A DNA stretch of 64,000 nucleotides, from contig CALUTP010000003.1 in the NCBI GenBank assembly GCA_944323725.1, positions 1-64,000 of the forward strand, read 5' to 3'. The stretch is from Candidatus Gastranaerophilales bacterium. GTDB lineage: Bacteria > Cyanobacteriota > Vampirovibrionia > Gastranaerophilales > Gastranaerophilaceae. Positions 44,788-54,812 of the stretch are shown in pieces. The stretch's first letter is position 1, and each line of letters opens with the position of its first letter. The position numbers were made by a program, and so were the translations under genes. The notes under the pieces are model-generated. The model searched no databases. It was not told the DNA's origin and saw only the letters and a list, made by a program, of their open reading frames with translations.

Positions 44788-45342
44788 ATGAAAAAGGATT
44801 ACGAACAAATTATTAGCAATTACAACGGTGGCGATTTAGATTTATCAGGTTGCACAATTAAGAAATTAGAACTTGATCATGTAGAAGGAAGTTTGAATTT
44901 AACAAAATGTGTTATTGATAAATTATCAATCGGCTGGGTTAGCGGTACATTGAACATGACTGGTGCAGATATTAAAAATATCGAAAATCCAATTGATGCT
45001 CAATCTGTTATTATGACAGGTGCTAAAATTAAAAAATTACCTGCTCACATTTACACAGATAGTTTAAATATTGAAAAAAGCAACATTACAAAATTAAATA
45101 CTGAATTAAAAGCAAATATTTTAAATGTTAGAAATACAAAGTTAGAACAGTTACCTAAAGATTTTACAGTTAATTCTTTAATTGTGGATTCTAAGACTGC
45201 AAAATATCTTCCATTATCAGTTTTAAGACAATGTGGTTCTATTGATATGGATGGTATAATTTATTCACAAAATAATGTAAATGGTTTTAACTTCTGCAGT
45301 GTAACAAGCGAAGCTAATGAAAATTGCATGTGTGGTGTATAA
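44788..45342 (+). CDS. Hypothetical protein with leucine/pentapeptide-like solenoid repeats
   Basis: A 184-residue protein. The start is set at 44788, behind a strong AGGAGG. About six 20-residue units repeat the pattern L-x-L-x-x-(C/T)-x-I-x-x-L, e.g. LDLSGCTIKKLELDHVEGS, LNLTKCVIDKLSIGWVSG and LNMTGADIKNIE, so a right-handed beta-solenoid like pentapeptide or short leucine-rich repeats is likely. A Cys-rich tail (CSVTSEANENCMCGV) is odd. No signal peptide is seen. It has its own terminator. The function is unknown; such folds often bind proteins or DNA. Confidence 0.75.
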   Translation: MKKDYEQIISNYNGGDLDLSGCTIKKLELDHVEGSLNLTKCVIDKLSIGWVSGTLNMTGADIKNIENPIDAQSVIMTGAKIKKLPAHIYTDSLNIEKSNITKLNTELKANILNVRNTKLEQLPKDFTVNSLIVDSKTAKYLPLSVLRQCGSIDMDGIIYSQNNVNGFNFCSVTSEANENCMCGV

Positions 45343-45370
45343 GTTTAGAAACCATAATGTTTTAAATAAT

Positions 45371-45409
45371 AAAAATACCTTCTTAAATTAGAATTAAGAA
45401 GGTATTTTT
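45371..45409 (+). terminator. Bidirectional terminator between convergent genes
   Basis: A perfect 16 bp inverted repeat (45371-45386 and 45394-45409) with a 7-base loop, A-run before and T-run after. It serves both the solenoid gene and the prepilin peptidase gene. Confidence 0.88.
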
Positions 45410-45426
45410 TATTTAAAAATTTTTAA

Positions 45427-46410
45427 CTAAATTAAAAGCATAATTAAACCAGCTATTGCCATTGCTGGTCCAAATGGTAAGTATGTCAAATTATCCGGAT
45501 CTTTTAGTCCTTTTATAATTTTCCAGCAAGCGAATAATCCAATTAATGCTAAAATTACACTAGCTATTGTAAGTAATATAATGTTATCTATTTTATTTTG
45601 TAGTAAATAAAAAATCCCAGCATATACAAAAAATATAATAAGTGAAATTAAAACGGAATATTCTTTTTTATTAATTAATTTTTTTAAAAATACAGGCATT
45701 GTAAATAATAATTGTATAGCGACACTCAATGCTAAAATTACAAGTACATCCATTAATCCGAAAACAGCTCCCAGTCCTGCCGCAATATAGGTATCCCCTT
45801 CGCCGAATGCTCGAGTTCCTGCAAGTAAATAGCCTGTCCTCGCTGCAATTTCCATAATTATTATACCTGCAATGATACCGAGTAATGATGATGTAAGTGG
45901 GTTATGTATTAGCCAGTCTGTAGTGATAGAAAATCCATATAAAGAATTATGTGCATATATTATTTGAATTACGGTTAAATAAATACCATATACCAAACCG
46001 ATACCTACAAGAGAATATGTATGAAAATCAAATACTACACGTTCTTTTATATCAGTTACAGAAATTACTATGAGCAATGATGCAATAATTGCAGCGAAAA
46101 TTGCATCAATTCTTGTACCATATTTGAAAAATATAGCTACAAAAATTGCACCTGTTATAAATTCAATAATAGGATATTGTATACTGATTTTTTCCTTACA
46201 AAACCAGCATTTCCCTCTTAATAATAAATAAGATAATATCGGAATATTATGCCACCATTTTAATTTATTATGGCATTTTGGGCATTTAGATGGCGGAAGT
46301 ACTATAGATTCTCCGCTAAATGCTCTTAAAATTACAACATTTAAAAAACTGCCTATTACTGCTCCTATTGCAAATATAAACAGTATAAGCACAATTAATG
46401 AAATTGGCAT
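45427..46410 (-). CDS. pilD: Prepilin peptidase / N-methyltransferase (A24, PilD-like)
   Basis: A 327-residue polytopic membrane enzyme that cleaves and N-methylates type IV prepilins or pseudopilins. It has the N-terminal GAVIGSFLNVVILR, the cytoplasmic zinc motif CPKCHNKLKWW...CWFCKEK, the first catalytic Asp in VISVTDIKERVV and the second in the FGEGDTYIAAGLGAVFG (GxGD) motif. The start at 46410 is preferred over an upstream TTG that overlaps GGGAG. It is 14 bp after a SigF-like sigma gene, so pilus genes may be under that factor. No pilin is present in the window. Confidence 0.93.
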   Translation of the reverse strand: MPISLIVLILFIFAIGAVIGSFLNVVILRAFSGESIVLPPSKCPKCHNKLKWWHNIPILSYLLLRGKCWFCKEKISIQYPIIEFITGAIFVAIFFKYGTRIDAIFAAIIASLLIVISVTDIKERVVFDFHTYSLVGIGLVYGIYLTVIQIIYAHNSLYGFSITTDWLIHNPLTSSLLGIIAGIIIMEIAARTGYLLAGTRAFGEGDTYIAAGLGAVFGLMDVLVILALSVAIQLLFTMPVFLKKLINKKEYSVLISLIIFFVYAGIFYLLQNKIDNIILLTIASVILALIGLFACWKIIKGLKDPDNLTYLPFGPAMAIAGLIMLLI

Positions 46411-46424
46411 TTTCTCCCTCAATT

Positions 46425-47198
46425 CTAACTATGTTTTATCATTTCGTACATTTTATTTAATGCTTTTTTTAGTCTTCTTGAAACTTGCATTTGAGATAAG
46501 TTCATTTTTTCTGAAATTTCTCTTTGATTTAAATCTTCATAAAAACTTAATTCTATAACTTCTTTTAATTCTTTTGGTAATTTTTCAATTGTACTTGCAA
46601 GCATAATTCGATTTTCATATGAATTTAAAAATTCTTGATAATCTTCAGATGGAATTTTATCCATTAACACAACATCTTCATTATCATTTGATAGAGTTTG
46701 ATCAAGTGATATTGTGTTTTTGCATAATTCAATATCAGAAATTTCTTTTATTTTTTCAATAGGCATATTTAAGTAATCTGCTATTTGTTCATTTGATGGA
46801 TCTTCTATTCCCATATTTTTTAATTTTTTCTTAGCAGAGTGCACTTTAAAAAGTAGTTCTTGAATTTCTCTAGGTGTTTTTATTAGGGAAGCTTTATCTC
46901 TAAGATAGTGTCTTATTTCTCCTTTTATAAAATATGTAGCATAAGTTGTGAATTTAGTGTTCATATTAGGTTTGTAGAATTCTATAGCTTTTACAAGACC
47001 TAAAGAACCGACCTGTATAAGATCTTCATGAGCTACTCCGGATTGCATAGAAAGTGATATGGCAATACTTTTTACCAAATCCATTGATTTCTCTACTATA
47101 TTAAGATGCAGCATCCTTTTTTTCTTTTCGTCAGTGCATTCTTTATAGGAGTTTAGCAGAATATCTAAATCTTTATATTGTTTTGTATTACTTTTCAA
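46425..47198 (-). CDS. SigF/FliA-like sigma-70 factor (group 3)
   Basis: A 257-residue alternative sigma factor with region 2 (GVAHEDLIQVGSLGLVKAIEFY, FTTYATYFIKGEIRHYLRDK), region 3 and region 4 (ELKEVIELSFYEDLNQREIS, MNLSQMQVSRRLKKALNK). This pattern is that of SigF/SigB/FliA group 3 factors. In cyanobacteria SigF-type factors drive pilus genes. It uses a TTG start (47198) with GGAG at 7-base distance. It directly precedes pilD on the same strand, a useful context for that idea. No anti-sigma gene is adjacent. Confidence 0.9.
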   Translation of the reverse strand: MKSNTKQYKDLDILLNSYKECTDEKKKRMLHLNIVEKSMDLVKSIAISLSMQSGVAHEDLIQVGSLGLVKAIEFYKPNMNTKFTTYATYFIKGEIRHYLRDKASLIKTPREIQELLFKVHSAKKKLKNMGIEDPSNEQIADYLNMPIEKIKEISDIELCKNTISLDQTLSNDNEDVVLMDKIPSEDYQEFLNSYENRIMLASTIEKLPKELKEVIELSFYEDLNQREISEKMNLSQMQVSRRLKKALNKMYEMIKHS

Positions 47199-47338
47199 TA
47201 ATTTTCTCCGCTACATACAGAGAATTATATCATAACTATTTCGAACTGTAAAAATACTTAAATTTAATTAATATTTTAAATTTACTCGAATGTTTGTGAT
47301 ACAATCTTAGAATAGATTAAAGGTTTGGAGTGATAAGT

Positions 47339-47620
47339 ATGATTACTATAAAAGACGTAGAACATGTTGCTAAGCTTGCAAGATTAGAACTTACAGAAGA
47401 TGAAAAAGAACTTTATACAAAACAATTAGGTGACGTATTAAAATATGTTGATCAGATGAATGAGGTTGATACATCTAATGTTAAACCCATGACACAAGTG
47501 ATAGATTTTGTAAATGTAATGCGTGATGATAAAGTTGTATATGAGTATACAAAGGAAGAATTAATGGCTAATGCGCCAGAAGAAGAAGACGGCTTTTTCA
47601 AGGTTCCGAAAATTAACTAA
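47339..47620 (+). CDS. gatC: Asp-tRNA(Asn)/Glu-tRNA(Gln) amidotransferase subunit GatC
   Basis: A 93-residue GatC that bridges GatA and GatB and stabilises the amidotransferase that makes Gln-tRNA(Gln) or Asn-tRNA(Asn). It has the usual VEHVAKLARLELTEDEKELY, LGDVLKYVDQMNEVDTSNV and final EEEDGFFKVPKI. The start at 47339 is chosen by GGAG 8 bases upstream; GTG at 47330 is an in-frame alternative. gatA and gatB are not nearby. Confidence 0.94.
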   Translation: MITIKDVEHVAKLARLELTEDEKELYTKQLGDVLKYVDQMNEVDTSNVKPMTQVIDFVNVMRDDKVVYEYTKEELMANAPEEEDGFFKVPKIN

Positions 47621-47625
47621 ATTTT

Positions 47626-47645
47626 CTCCCGCTATATTGCGGGAG
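47626..47645 (+). terminator. Candidate hairpin terminator between gatC and pyrG
   Basis: A 7 bp GC-rich stem CTCCCGC/GCGGGAG (47626-47632, 47639-47645) with 6-base loop, shortly after the gatC stop, followed by TTATTGCTT. The tail is short of U, so it may be partial or act by attenuation. Confidence 0.5.
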
Positions 47646-47684
47646 TTATTGCTTAAATTGAGAATTAGTATAGATTGGGGTTAA

Positions 47685-49292
<1,608 letters not shown>

Positions 49293-49297
49293 ATATT

Positions 49298-49333
49298 GAA
49301 AATCGATTGTTTGTTAAAAACAATCGGTTTTTA
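49298..49333 (+). terminator. Terminator of pyrG
   Basis: CGATTGTT/AACAATCG (49304-49311, 49319-49326), extended by A-T pairs and one G.U, followed by GTTTTTAT. Confidence 0.75.
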
Positions 49334-49407
49334 TAATAATTCTTGTTGACTATGGAGTGTTTTCGTTGTATTTTTATAAGGCAGTGAGTTTATTTGGGGA
49401 ATTTCCG

Positions 49408-50796
49408 ATGGAAGAGAATAATCAAGATTTTAAAAGATTTACAACCGCACAATTTTTAAATTTTTGTTTAGGTTTTTTTGGTCTGCAATTTGCTTGGCAG
49501 ATGAGAATAATTTTATCAGGTCCAGTGACAGAAGGTCTTGGAGCTTCTCCGTTTATTTATGGATTAATTTGGCTTGCCGGCCCGTTTACTGGTATGGTTG
49601 TACAGCCTTTAGTCGGGGCTTTGAGTGATAAAACAGTTTCTCCATTTGGAAGAAGAAGACCATATTTGCTTGGTGGTGCTCTACTTGCATCATTAGCTTT
49701 ATGGATTTTCCCTAATTCTGAAGGAGTTTCAAATATTTTGCAAAATATTACCGGACTACATTTCCCTGCTTGGTCAGCTTTGTTAATAGCTGCTATTATG
49801 ATTTGGGTAATTGATGCTTGTGTTAATGTAGCACAAGGGCCTTATAGAGCATTAATTCCAGATGTAGTGCCTCAAGAACAGCATTCCTTAGCTAATTCTT
49901 ATATTAGCCTCGCAATTGGATTAGGTTCTGTCGTTGCTGCTGGTACTGCTCCATTTTTAAAATATTTTTGTAATTATCAAATGTCTATTGATGCACAATT
50001 TATTATGGCAGCTTTAGCTTTTACCCTTGGTATGATTTGGACTTGTGTTACAATAAAAGAAAATCAATCAAAAAAAGAAATTATTAAAGATGTTGCTTGT
50101 GCAGAAATCAAAGAAGATACTTTTATTGATTCATTAAAAAATTTCTTTTCATTATCCCCAGAAGTATCTAAAATTTGTATTATGCAATTTTTTACTTGGA
50201 TTGGTACTATGTGTATGATGATATTCTTTACTCAGTATTCAGTCCATACAGTATTTGGCGTGCCTGATTTAAGTGCAGCAGCTGAAGATGTTGTATCGGC
50301 TTTTGAGGATGCAACTTTAGCTGGGACAAATTTTTCATCAATTTGTTTTGCGATTTTTAATCTTATATGTTTCCTTGTTGCAATTCCTATTGGCATTCTT
50401 TCTGAAAAATTTAGTAATAAAAAAGTTCATGTTATTTCATTGATTACGATGATTTTAGCGTATTTAGGAATGGCTTTTTCAAGTAATAAAATAGTTGTTG
50501 CTTCTTTAATGGGTGTTGCGGGCATTGGTTGGGCTAGTATTTGTGCTCTTCCTTTTGCAATGCTTTCTCAATATATTAAAAAGGGAACAGAAGGTTCTGT
50601 AATGGGTATATTTAATATTTTTATTGCAGGTCCGCAAGTGTTTGTCTGTACAATTGTGGCTTGGATAATTTCAAAATGTGTTTTTCAAGTGCCTGGTGGT
50701 TGTATAAATTACCATTGGGAATATACATTTTTTATAGGCGCAATTTGTCTTGCCGCAGCTGCACTTATTGCTAATTCAGTTAAAGAAAAGGTATAG
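49408..50796 (+). CDS. MFS transporter, SLC45-like (sugar transporter)
   Basis: A 462-residue major facilitator with about twelve membrane segments. Family traits are the opening FTTAQFLNFCLGFFGLQFAWQMR, the loop-2 motif VGALSDKTVSPFGRRRPYLLGG, and GWASICALPFAML. This matches the SLC45/sucrose transporter-like branch that carries disaccharides or maltose-type sugars with protons; substrate is inferred only. The start at 49408 is preferred: GGGGA precedes that ATG, and the earlier frame has no such site. It is followed by the radical SAM gene 4 bases after its stop, so the pair may be co-transcribed. Confidence 0.88.
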   Translation: MEENNQDFKRFTTAQFLNFCLGFFGLQFAWQMRIILSGPVTEGLGASPFIYGLIWLAGPFTGMVVQPLVGALSDKTVSPFGRRRPYLLGGALLASLALWIFPNSEGVSNILQNITGLHFPAWSALLIAAIMIWVIDACVNVAQGPYRALIPDVVPQEQHSLANSYISLAIGLGSVVAAGTAPFLKYFCNYQMSIDAQFIMAALAFTLGMIWTCVTIKENQSKKEIIKDVACAEIKEDTFIDSLKNFFSLSPEVSKICIMQFFTWIGTMCMMIFFTQYSVHTVFGVPDLSAAAEDVVSAFEDATLAGTNFSSICFAIFNLICFLVAIPIGILSEKFSNKKVHVISLITMILAYLGMAFSSNKIVVASLMGVAGIGWASICALPFAMLSQYIKKGTEGSVMGIFNIFIAGPQVFVCTIVAWIISKCVFQVPGGCINYHWEYTFFIGAICLAAAALIANSVKEKV

Positions 50797-50800
50797 GATC

Positions 50801-52219
50801 GTGGAAGAAAATAATATTGAAAAACCTAAAAAAAAGATCTTATTAATTTATCCACCTTCTCCAGTTATGAATAGAGAAGACAGATGTCAGCAACCCACAA
50901 AGGAATTGCTTGTTATCCCTCCCTTGCCACCTACTGATTTGATGTATCTAGCTGCTGTTTCTGAACGTGCGGGGGTAGAGGCTAAAATTGTCGATTATAG
51001 TCAGGGTGGTGATTTTGAGCAGGATTTGAAAGATTATCAACCGGATTATCTCTTAATAAATGTTGCTACTCCGACTTTCAAAAGTGATTTATCAGCTTTA
51101 ACCATCGCAAAAGAGATTTGTCCTGATGTTATTACTATTGCAAAAGGTGCAGCATTCCTTACTGTAGCTTTTGAGGTAATGTATTATCAAAAGGATTTGG
51201 ATGTTATCCTTTTTGGAGAACCTGAGGATACTCTTAAAGAAATTTTAGAGGGTAGACCTTATGATAAAGTTCTTGGAATTTATTACCGCGATGATTTAAG
51301 GGTTAAATATTCTGGTATTAGGCCTTATATTGAAGATCTTGATAGATTACCGTTCCCAGCTCGTCATTTAGTTGATAACAATATCTATAGAAGACCTGAT
51401 AATAATAAAGTTCAAGCTGTAATAAAAGTTTCTAGGGGATGCCCTTTCCATTGTTTTTTCTGTCTTGCAACTCCAGTTTCTGGTGCAAAAGTTAGAAAAC
51501 GTTCTGCTGAAAATATTATTGCTGAAATTAAAGAGTGTGTTGAAAAATATGGAATTACCAATTTTCTTTTCTGGTCTGATATTTTTAATATTGATAAAAA
51601 ATGGGTGATGGATTTGTGCCAGAAAATTATTGATAGTGGATTGGAAATTACTTGGTCTGCAAATACACGTGCTGATACTGCTGATGAAGAAATGGCTCAA
51701 ATGATGTATAAAGCTGGTTGCAGGCTCGTGAGTATAGGTGTAGAAAGCGGTTCTCAAGAGATGCTTGATAAGATAGGTAAAAGAATTACTCTCGATGATG
51801 TCCGTTTAACTGTTAAAATTTTTAAAAAAGTTGGTATCAAAATTTATAACTATTTCGTTATTGGTTTGCCTTGGGAGACTGAAGATACTGTTGAGGATAC
51901 AATTGATTTTGCTATTGAATTGAATAGTGATTTTATTAGTTTTTATACAGCAACTCCTCTTCCTGGTACTAAATTTTACGAATATGCTAAAGATAACAAT
52001 TTAATTAATTCTGAGACTTCTTTTTCTAGTGCATATTTTTATCCTTCTGTAAAATCTCATTCTTTATCAAAAGAACGAATTTTTCAGCTGCATAAAAAAG
52101 CCGTAAGAAAATTTTATTTAAGACCGTTGTATATTTTAAAGATACTTTTTAGTATTAAGTCAAAAGAAGAATTTAAAAATTATTTTAGAGCTGGTATGAA
52201 TTTACTTTTTAGAAGATAA
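50801..52219 (+). CDS. B12-binding radical SAM protein
   Basis: A 472-residue class B radical SAM enzyme. The N-terminus (KKILLIYPPSPV) starts a cobalamin-binding Rossmann domain (DLMYLAAVSERAGVEAKIVDY), which lacks the His of the B12 DXHxxG motif, as is common for this class. The radical SAM domain follows with CPFHCFFC (CxxxCxxC, for [4Fe-4S]) about residue 215. A C-terminal extension with GLPWETEDTVEDTI matches BchE/HpnP-type relatives, which methylate or cyclise lipids and tetrapyrroles. The substrate is unknown. GTG at 50801 is the start (AGG upstream). Confidence 0.88.
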   Translation: MEENNIEKPKKKILLIYPPSPVMNREDRCQQPTKELLVIPPLPPTDLMYLAAVSERAGVEAKIVDYSQGGDFEQDLKDYQPDYLLINVATPTFKSDLSALTIAKEICPDVITIAKGAAFLTVAFEVMYYQKDLDVILFGEPEDTLKEILEGRPYDKVLGIYYRDDLRVKYSGIRPYIEDLDRLPFPARHLVDNNIYRRPDNNKVQAVIKVSRGCPFHCFFCLATPVSGAKVRKRSAENIIAEIKECVEKYGITNFLFWSDIFNIDKKWVMDLCQKIIDSGLEITWSANTRADTADEEMAQMMYKAGCRLVSIGVESGSQEMLDKIGKRITLDDVRLTVKIFKKVGIKIYNYFVIGLPWETEDTVEDTIDFAIELNSDFISFYTATPLPGTKFYEYAKDNNLINSETSFSSAYFYPSVKSHSLSKERIFQLHKKAVRKFYLRPLYILKILFSIKSKEEFKNYFRAGMNLLFRR

Positions 52220-52225
52220 ATGCTA

Positions 52226-52456
52226 TTATCTTACATCTTTAAATACAATTTCATAACCTAGAGAGTCTGCGATATCTTTTACTTCACTAAATTTTATAGT
52301 GCTTTTTTTTAACTTGTTGTAAAAGCTAGGATAACAATTACTACAACCTCTTTCTTCACTTAGTTTGTTTAATAATTTTCTCAATGAAGAACCCCGATAT
52401 GTTACAAGTGTTTTCACAAAATTCATTATTGAAATGTTATCAAATTTGTAGTCCAT
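52226..52456 (-). CDS. Small helix-turn-helix-like hypothetical protein
   Basis: A 76-residue helical protein. A putative HTH is formed by SLRKLLNKLSEERGCSNC and FYNKLKKSTIKFSEVKDIADSLGYE, the general layout of small phage-type or XRE-like LLM DNA-binding proteins. Two cysteines in the turn (GCSNC) are unusual. No ribosome-binding site is clear before the ATG. It is alone between the radical SAM gene and the next terminator. Assignment to HTH is weak. Confidence 0.6.
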   Translation of the reverse strand: MDYKFDNISIMNFVKTLVTYRGSSLRKLLNKLSEERGCSNCYPSFYNKLKKSTIKFSEVKDIADSLGYEIVFKDVR

Positions 52457-52570
52457 TCTTTTATAATAGTAGTTATAACTTATAATAACAAGATATTTGA
52501 TATATTATATTTATTTTAATATAAATATTTATTAAATTAATATAGTTTTTTTATAAAAAATTCTCAGTAT

Positions 52571-52601
52571 AAAAAAAGACTTGATTTTAAATCAAGTCTT
52601 T
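52571..52601 (-). terminator. Terminator of the winged-helix protein gene
   Basis: AAAGACTTGATTT/AAATCAAGTCTTT (52575-52587 and 52589-52601), with a T-run on the minus strand past the stem. It follows the stop of the gene at 52625 by 24 bases. Confidence 0.85.
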
Positions 52602-52624
52602 AAATTGCAATTCAATTTTTGAAT

Positions 52625-53314
52625 TTATATGTGTAATATAAATCCGCCTTTTTCTGCGTTTTCCAGCTTTTCGCCTTCAATTTTTGCTCTGAGATTTTTA
52701 ATATATTTATATACGTAATCTCTAGGCAAATCAAGAAGTGCTGCTAGATCTTTAGCATATACAATTTTATTTTTATTTTGTGCAAAATGGTCAAAAACTT
52801 TCTGTTCTCTGTCTGTTAATGCTTTTTTGAATACTATTCTAACTTCTTCTCTCAAATTTTCTGCAGAAATTTCTTCTTTTATTATAGCTTTTGCAGAAAC
52901 TTTTTTAGTTTTTGGTTCAGCTTTTTTTAATGCAGTTTTAGATGCTTTTTTAACTGTAGTTTTTTCTATTTTTTCTTTTACTTTTTTTGTAGAAGATGTT
53001 GTAGTATTAATTGGTTTTACATCATTATCAATTTCTAGTTTTAATTTAGAAATAGAAAATGGTGAAGGCGAAATTTCTTGTTCTCTATCGAATGCTCTTT
53101 GAGCAATTGTACTGATACGTTCACCTTTTGTCTGAATCCAGTCATCTGTTGTAGACATAACTGGCTGACCTTTTAAAACTATATCAATTAAATCATTTGT
53201 CGGTTTTGCTTCTTCTATTTTTTTCCCTAATCTGGCAGCAAATTCTTCCAAAGTAATTTTTTCTAATGAGCTTCTCCATTGTTTAATCTCTTCTTTGCTC
53301 AAGTATTCAGACAT
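52625..53314 (-). CDS. Hypothetical DNA-binding protein, winged-helix C-terminus
   Basis: A 229-residue protein. The N-terminal 50 residues (EEIKQWRSSLEKITLEEFAARL) are helical. Residues 100-160 form a Lys/Ala/Thr-rich flexible linker (TSSTKKVKEKIEKTTVKKAS) like those of histone-like tails. The C-terminus has a compact winged-helix segment (LTDREQKVFDHFAQNKNKIVYAKDLAALLDLPRDYVYKYIKNLR) of response-regulator/SctA-like layout. It would bind DNA, perhaps as a nucleoid or chromatin-type protein; the target is unknown. AAGGAG precedes the ATG, and a terminator follows. Confidence 0.7.
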   Translation of the reverse strand: MSEYLSKEEIKQWRSSLEKITLEEFAARLGKKIEEAKPTNDLIDIVLKGQPVMSTTDDWIQTKGERISTIAQRAFDREQEISPSPFSISKLKLEIDNDVKPINTTTSSTKKVKEKIEKTTVKKASKTALKKAEPKTKKVSAKAIIKEEISAENLREEVRIVFKKALTDREQKVFDHFAQNKNKIVYAKDLAALLDLPRDYVYKYIKNLRAKIEGEKLENAEKGGFILHI

Positions 53315-53455
53315 TAATAAATCTCCTTAAACTCTGTGTCTTAACCTTTAACAACTTTAATGTAGCACAAACCATGCTGAAAAAATCAAAATGTTTCATA
53401 AAGTAAATTTTTATTTTTTATTGTAACAAATAGGTTTTAATGCTTGATTTAATAA

Positions 53456-54124
53456 CTAGTCCAGTATTCCTGAATCCAAAAGTTTTTGTACTTCGTCATT
53501 CATTATCTTATGGATTTCTGAAATTGATTTTGTTCCGTCTATACTTATAAAATTATATTCTGATTTCATTTTATTATACTGTTCAAGGCATTTATTTTGG
53601 TATATTTCAAAGCTTTTATAAAAATCTGTTGAAAAACCTACGTCACGACCACTTTCATAGAAATCAAGCCCAGTAGTCCCTATTATTCTTTTTAGCAGTG
53701 TATCCACAGGCATATCAAGATAAAATACTAAATCAGGTTCAGGTGCATATTCATATAAATTTTTAACCCATTCTATATTTTGACCTCTTACAACATCTCT
53801 TGCAAGTGCTGTATAGAAGTATCTATCAAGTAATACAATAAATCCTGATTGTAGAGCTGGTATAATTTGGTTTTCTAATCTATCTGCAAAGTCTGCAGCA
53901 TATAAAAGACTATATGTTGTAGCATTTAAAAGATTTCTATCTTTTGCATCGTCGATTACATTTGCAATAAGTCTGGAAGTTTTCCATTCAGACACCATTA
54001 CTCCATATGATTTGTCCTGTAAAGAGCGTTTTAAAAGTTCGAGTTGTGTTGATTTACCAGAACCATCTGTTCCTTCTATTACGACTAAAAGTCCTTCATA
54101 TCCGTTTTTTGTTTTTGCAGTCAT
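53456..54124 (-). CDS. dTMP-kinase-like P-loop protein (second of pair)
   Basis: A 222-residue P-loop kinase fold protein. Walker A is GTDGSGKSTQLELLKR and the LID/DRY region reads DRYFYTALARDVVRG. Normal dTMP kinases have the REPGGT dTMP-binding motif after the second strand; here that site reads VSEWKTSRLI. The base-contact Tyr-Gln of the DRxxxSxxAYQ motif is replaced by YTALARD. The best match is to a TMK-like family with ARD and 'FYESG.D' signatures, whose substrate is uncertain. Its ATG overlaps the stop of its paralogue by one base. It is the distal gene of the pair. Confidence 0.82.
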   Translation of the reverse strand: MTAKTKNGYEGLLVVIEGTDGSGKSTQLELLKRSLQDKSYGVMVSEWKTSRLIANVIDDAKDRNLLNATTYSLLYAADFADRLENQIIPALQSGFIVLLDRYFYTALARDVVRGQNIEWVKNLYEYAPEPDLVFYLDMPVDTLLKRIIGTTGLDFYESGRDVGFSTDFYKSFEIYQNKCLEQYNKMKSEYNFISIDGTKSISEIHKIMNDEVQKLLDSGILD

Positions 54125-54801
54125 TATTTTACCTCAATACCTTTTTCTTTTAGAACTTCTTTTAGCATTTGTCTAATTTTTAGTTGTTTTGAGTGAATTG
54201 AATCAGTTGCATTAAGTTTAATAAGTCCGAATTCATCGACCATTTTTTGGTATTCTTTAATTACTCTACCTTGGAAAATTAAATAACTTTCATAAGGGTC
54301 ATTGCTTAATTTTAAATCCATACCAGCTTCGTAAAATTTAGGAGTACGATTTGCACAAATTCTTTCCATTGAAGTCTTAGGTTCAATATCAAAATATATT
54401 GCAAGATCTGGTTTGTATGCAAAATCATAAACTTTTCTTACCCAATTTGCATCAACACCTCTTGCTACATCTCTAGCAAAGGCTGTGTAGGCATATCTAT
54501 CAGCTAGTACAATAAATCCAGCTTTTAATGCAGGTGCAATAACTTGTTTTGCTCTATCAGCAAAATCAACAGCGTGAAGCAGTGAAAATGTTCTTGGAGA
54601 CAGCATATTTTTCTTTTTAGCTAATTTCGTAGTTTGAGAAATTAGTTCAGAAGAATTCCATTCTGTAAAAATTACATCTTGTCCGATTGATTTTAGCCAG
54701 TCACGTAAGAGTGTAATTTGAGTTGACTTTCCTGAGCCGTCAATACCTTCAACACAGACAAGTGTCCCTTTTAAATTATGTTTTTCTGTTAATCTTCCCA
54801 A
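54124..54801 (-). CDS. dTMP-kinase-like P-loop protein (first of pair)
   Basis: A 225-residue paralogue of the following gene, with about one third of residues identical by eye. Walker A is GIDGSGKSTQITLLRD, the second-strand site reads FTEWNSSELI where REPGG would be, and the catalytic region is DRYAYTAFARDVARG, followed by TPKFYEAGMDLKLS. The start is TTG at 54801 with AAGGAG upstream. Both copies keep the P-loop, so both may bind nucleotide. The pair may form a heterodimer, as TMK is normally a homodimer; that is inference. It follows the YhaM-like gene by 11 bp. Confidence 0.82.
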   Translation of the reverse strand: MGRLTEKHNLKGTLVCVEGIDGSGKSTQITLLRDWLKSIGQDVIFTEWNSSELISQTTKLAKKKNMLSPRTFSLLHAVDFADRAKQVIAPALKAGFIVLADRYAYTAFARDVARGVDANWVRKVYDFAYKPDLAIYFDIEPKTSMERICANRTPKFYEAGMDLKLSNDPYESYLIFQGRVIKEYQKMVDEFGLIKLNATDSIHSKQLKIRQMLKEVLKEKGIEVK

Positions 54802-54812
54802 TTTTTTACTCC

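Noticed and set aside
51368-51757. A 129-codon open frame on the minus strand
   Set aside because: It is opposite the radical SAM domain and has no start signal.
53456-54801. One split dTMP kinase gene
   Set aside because: Each part has its own Walker A, DRY motif and full length, so they are two genes and not a frameshifted one.
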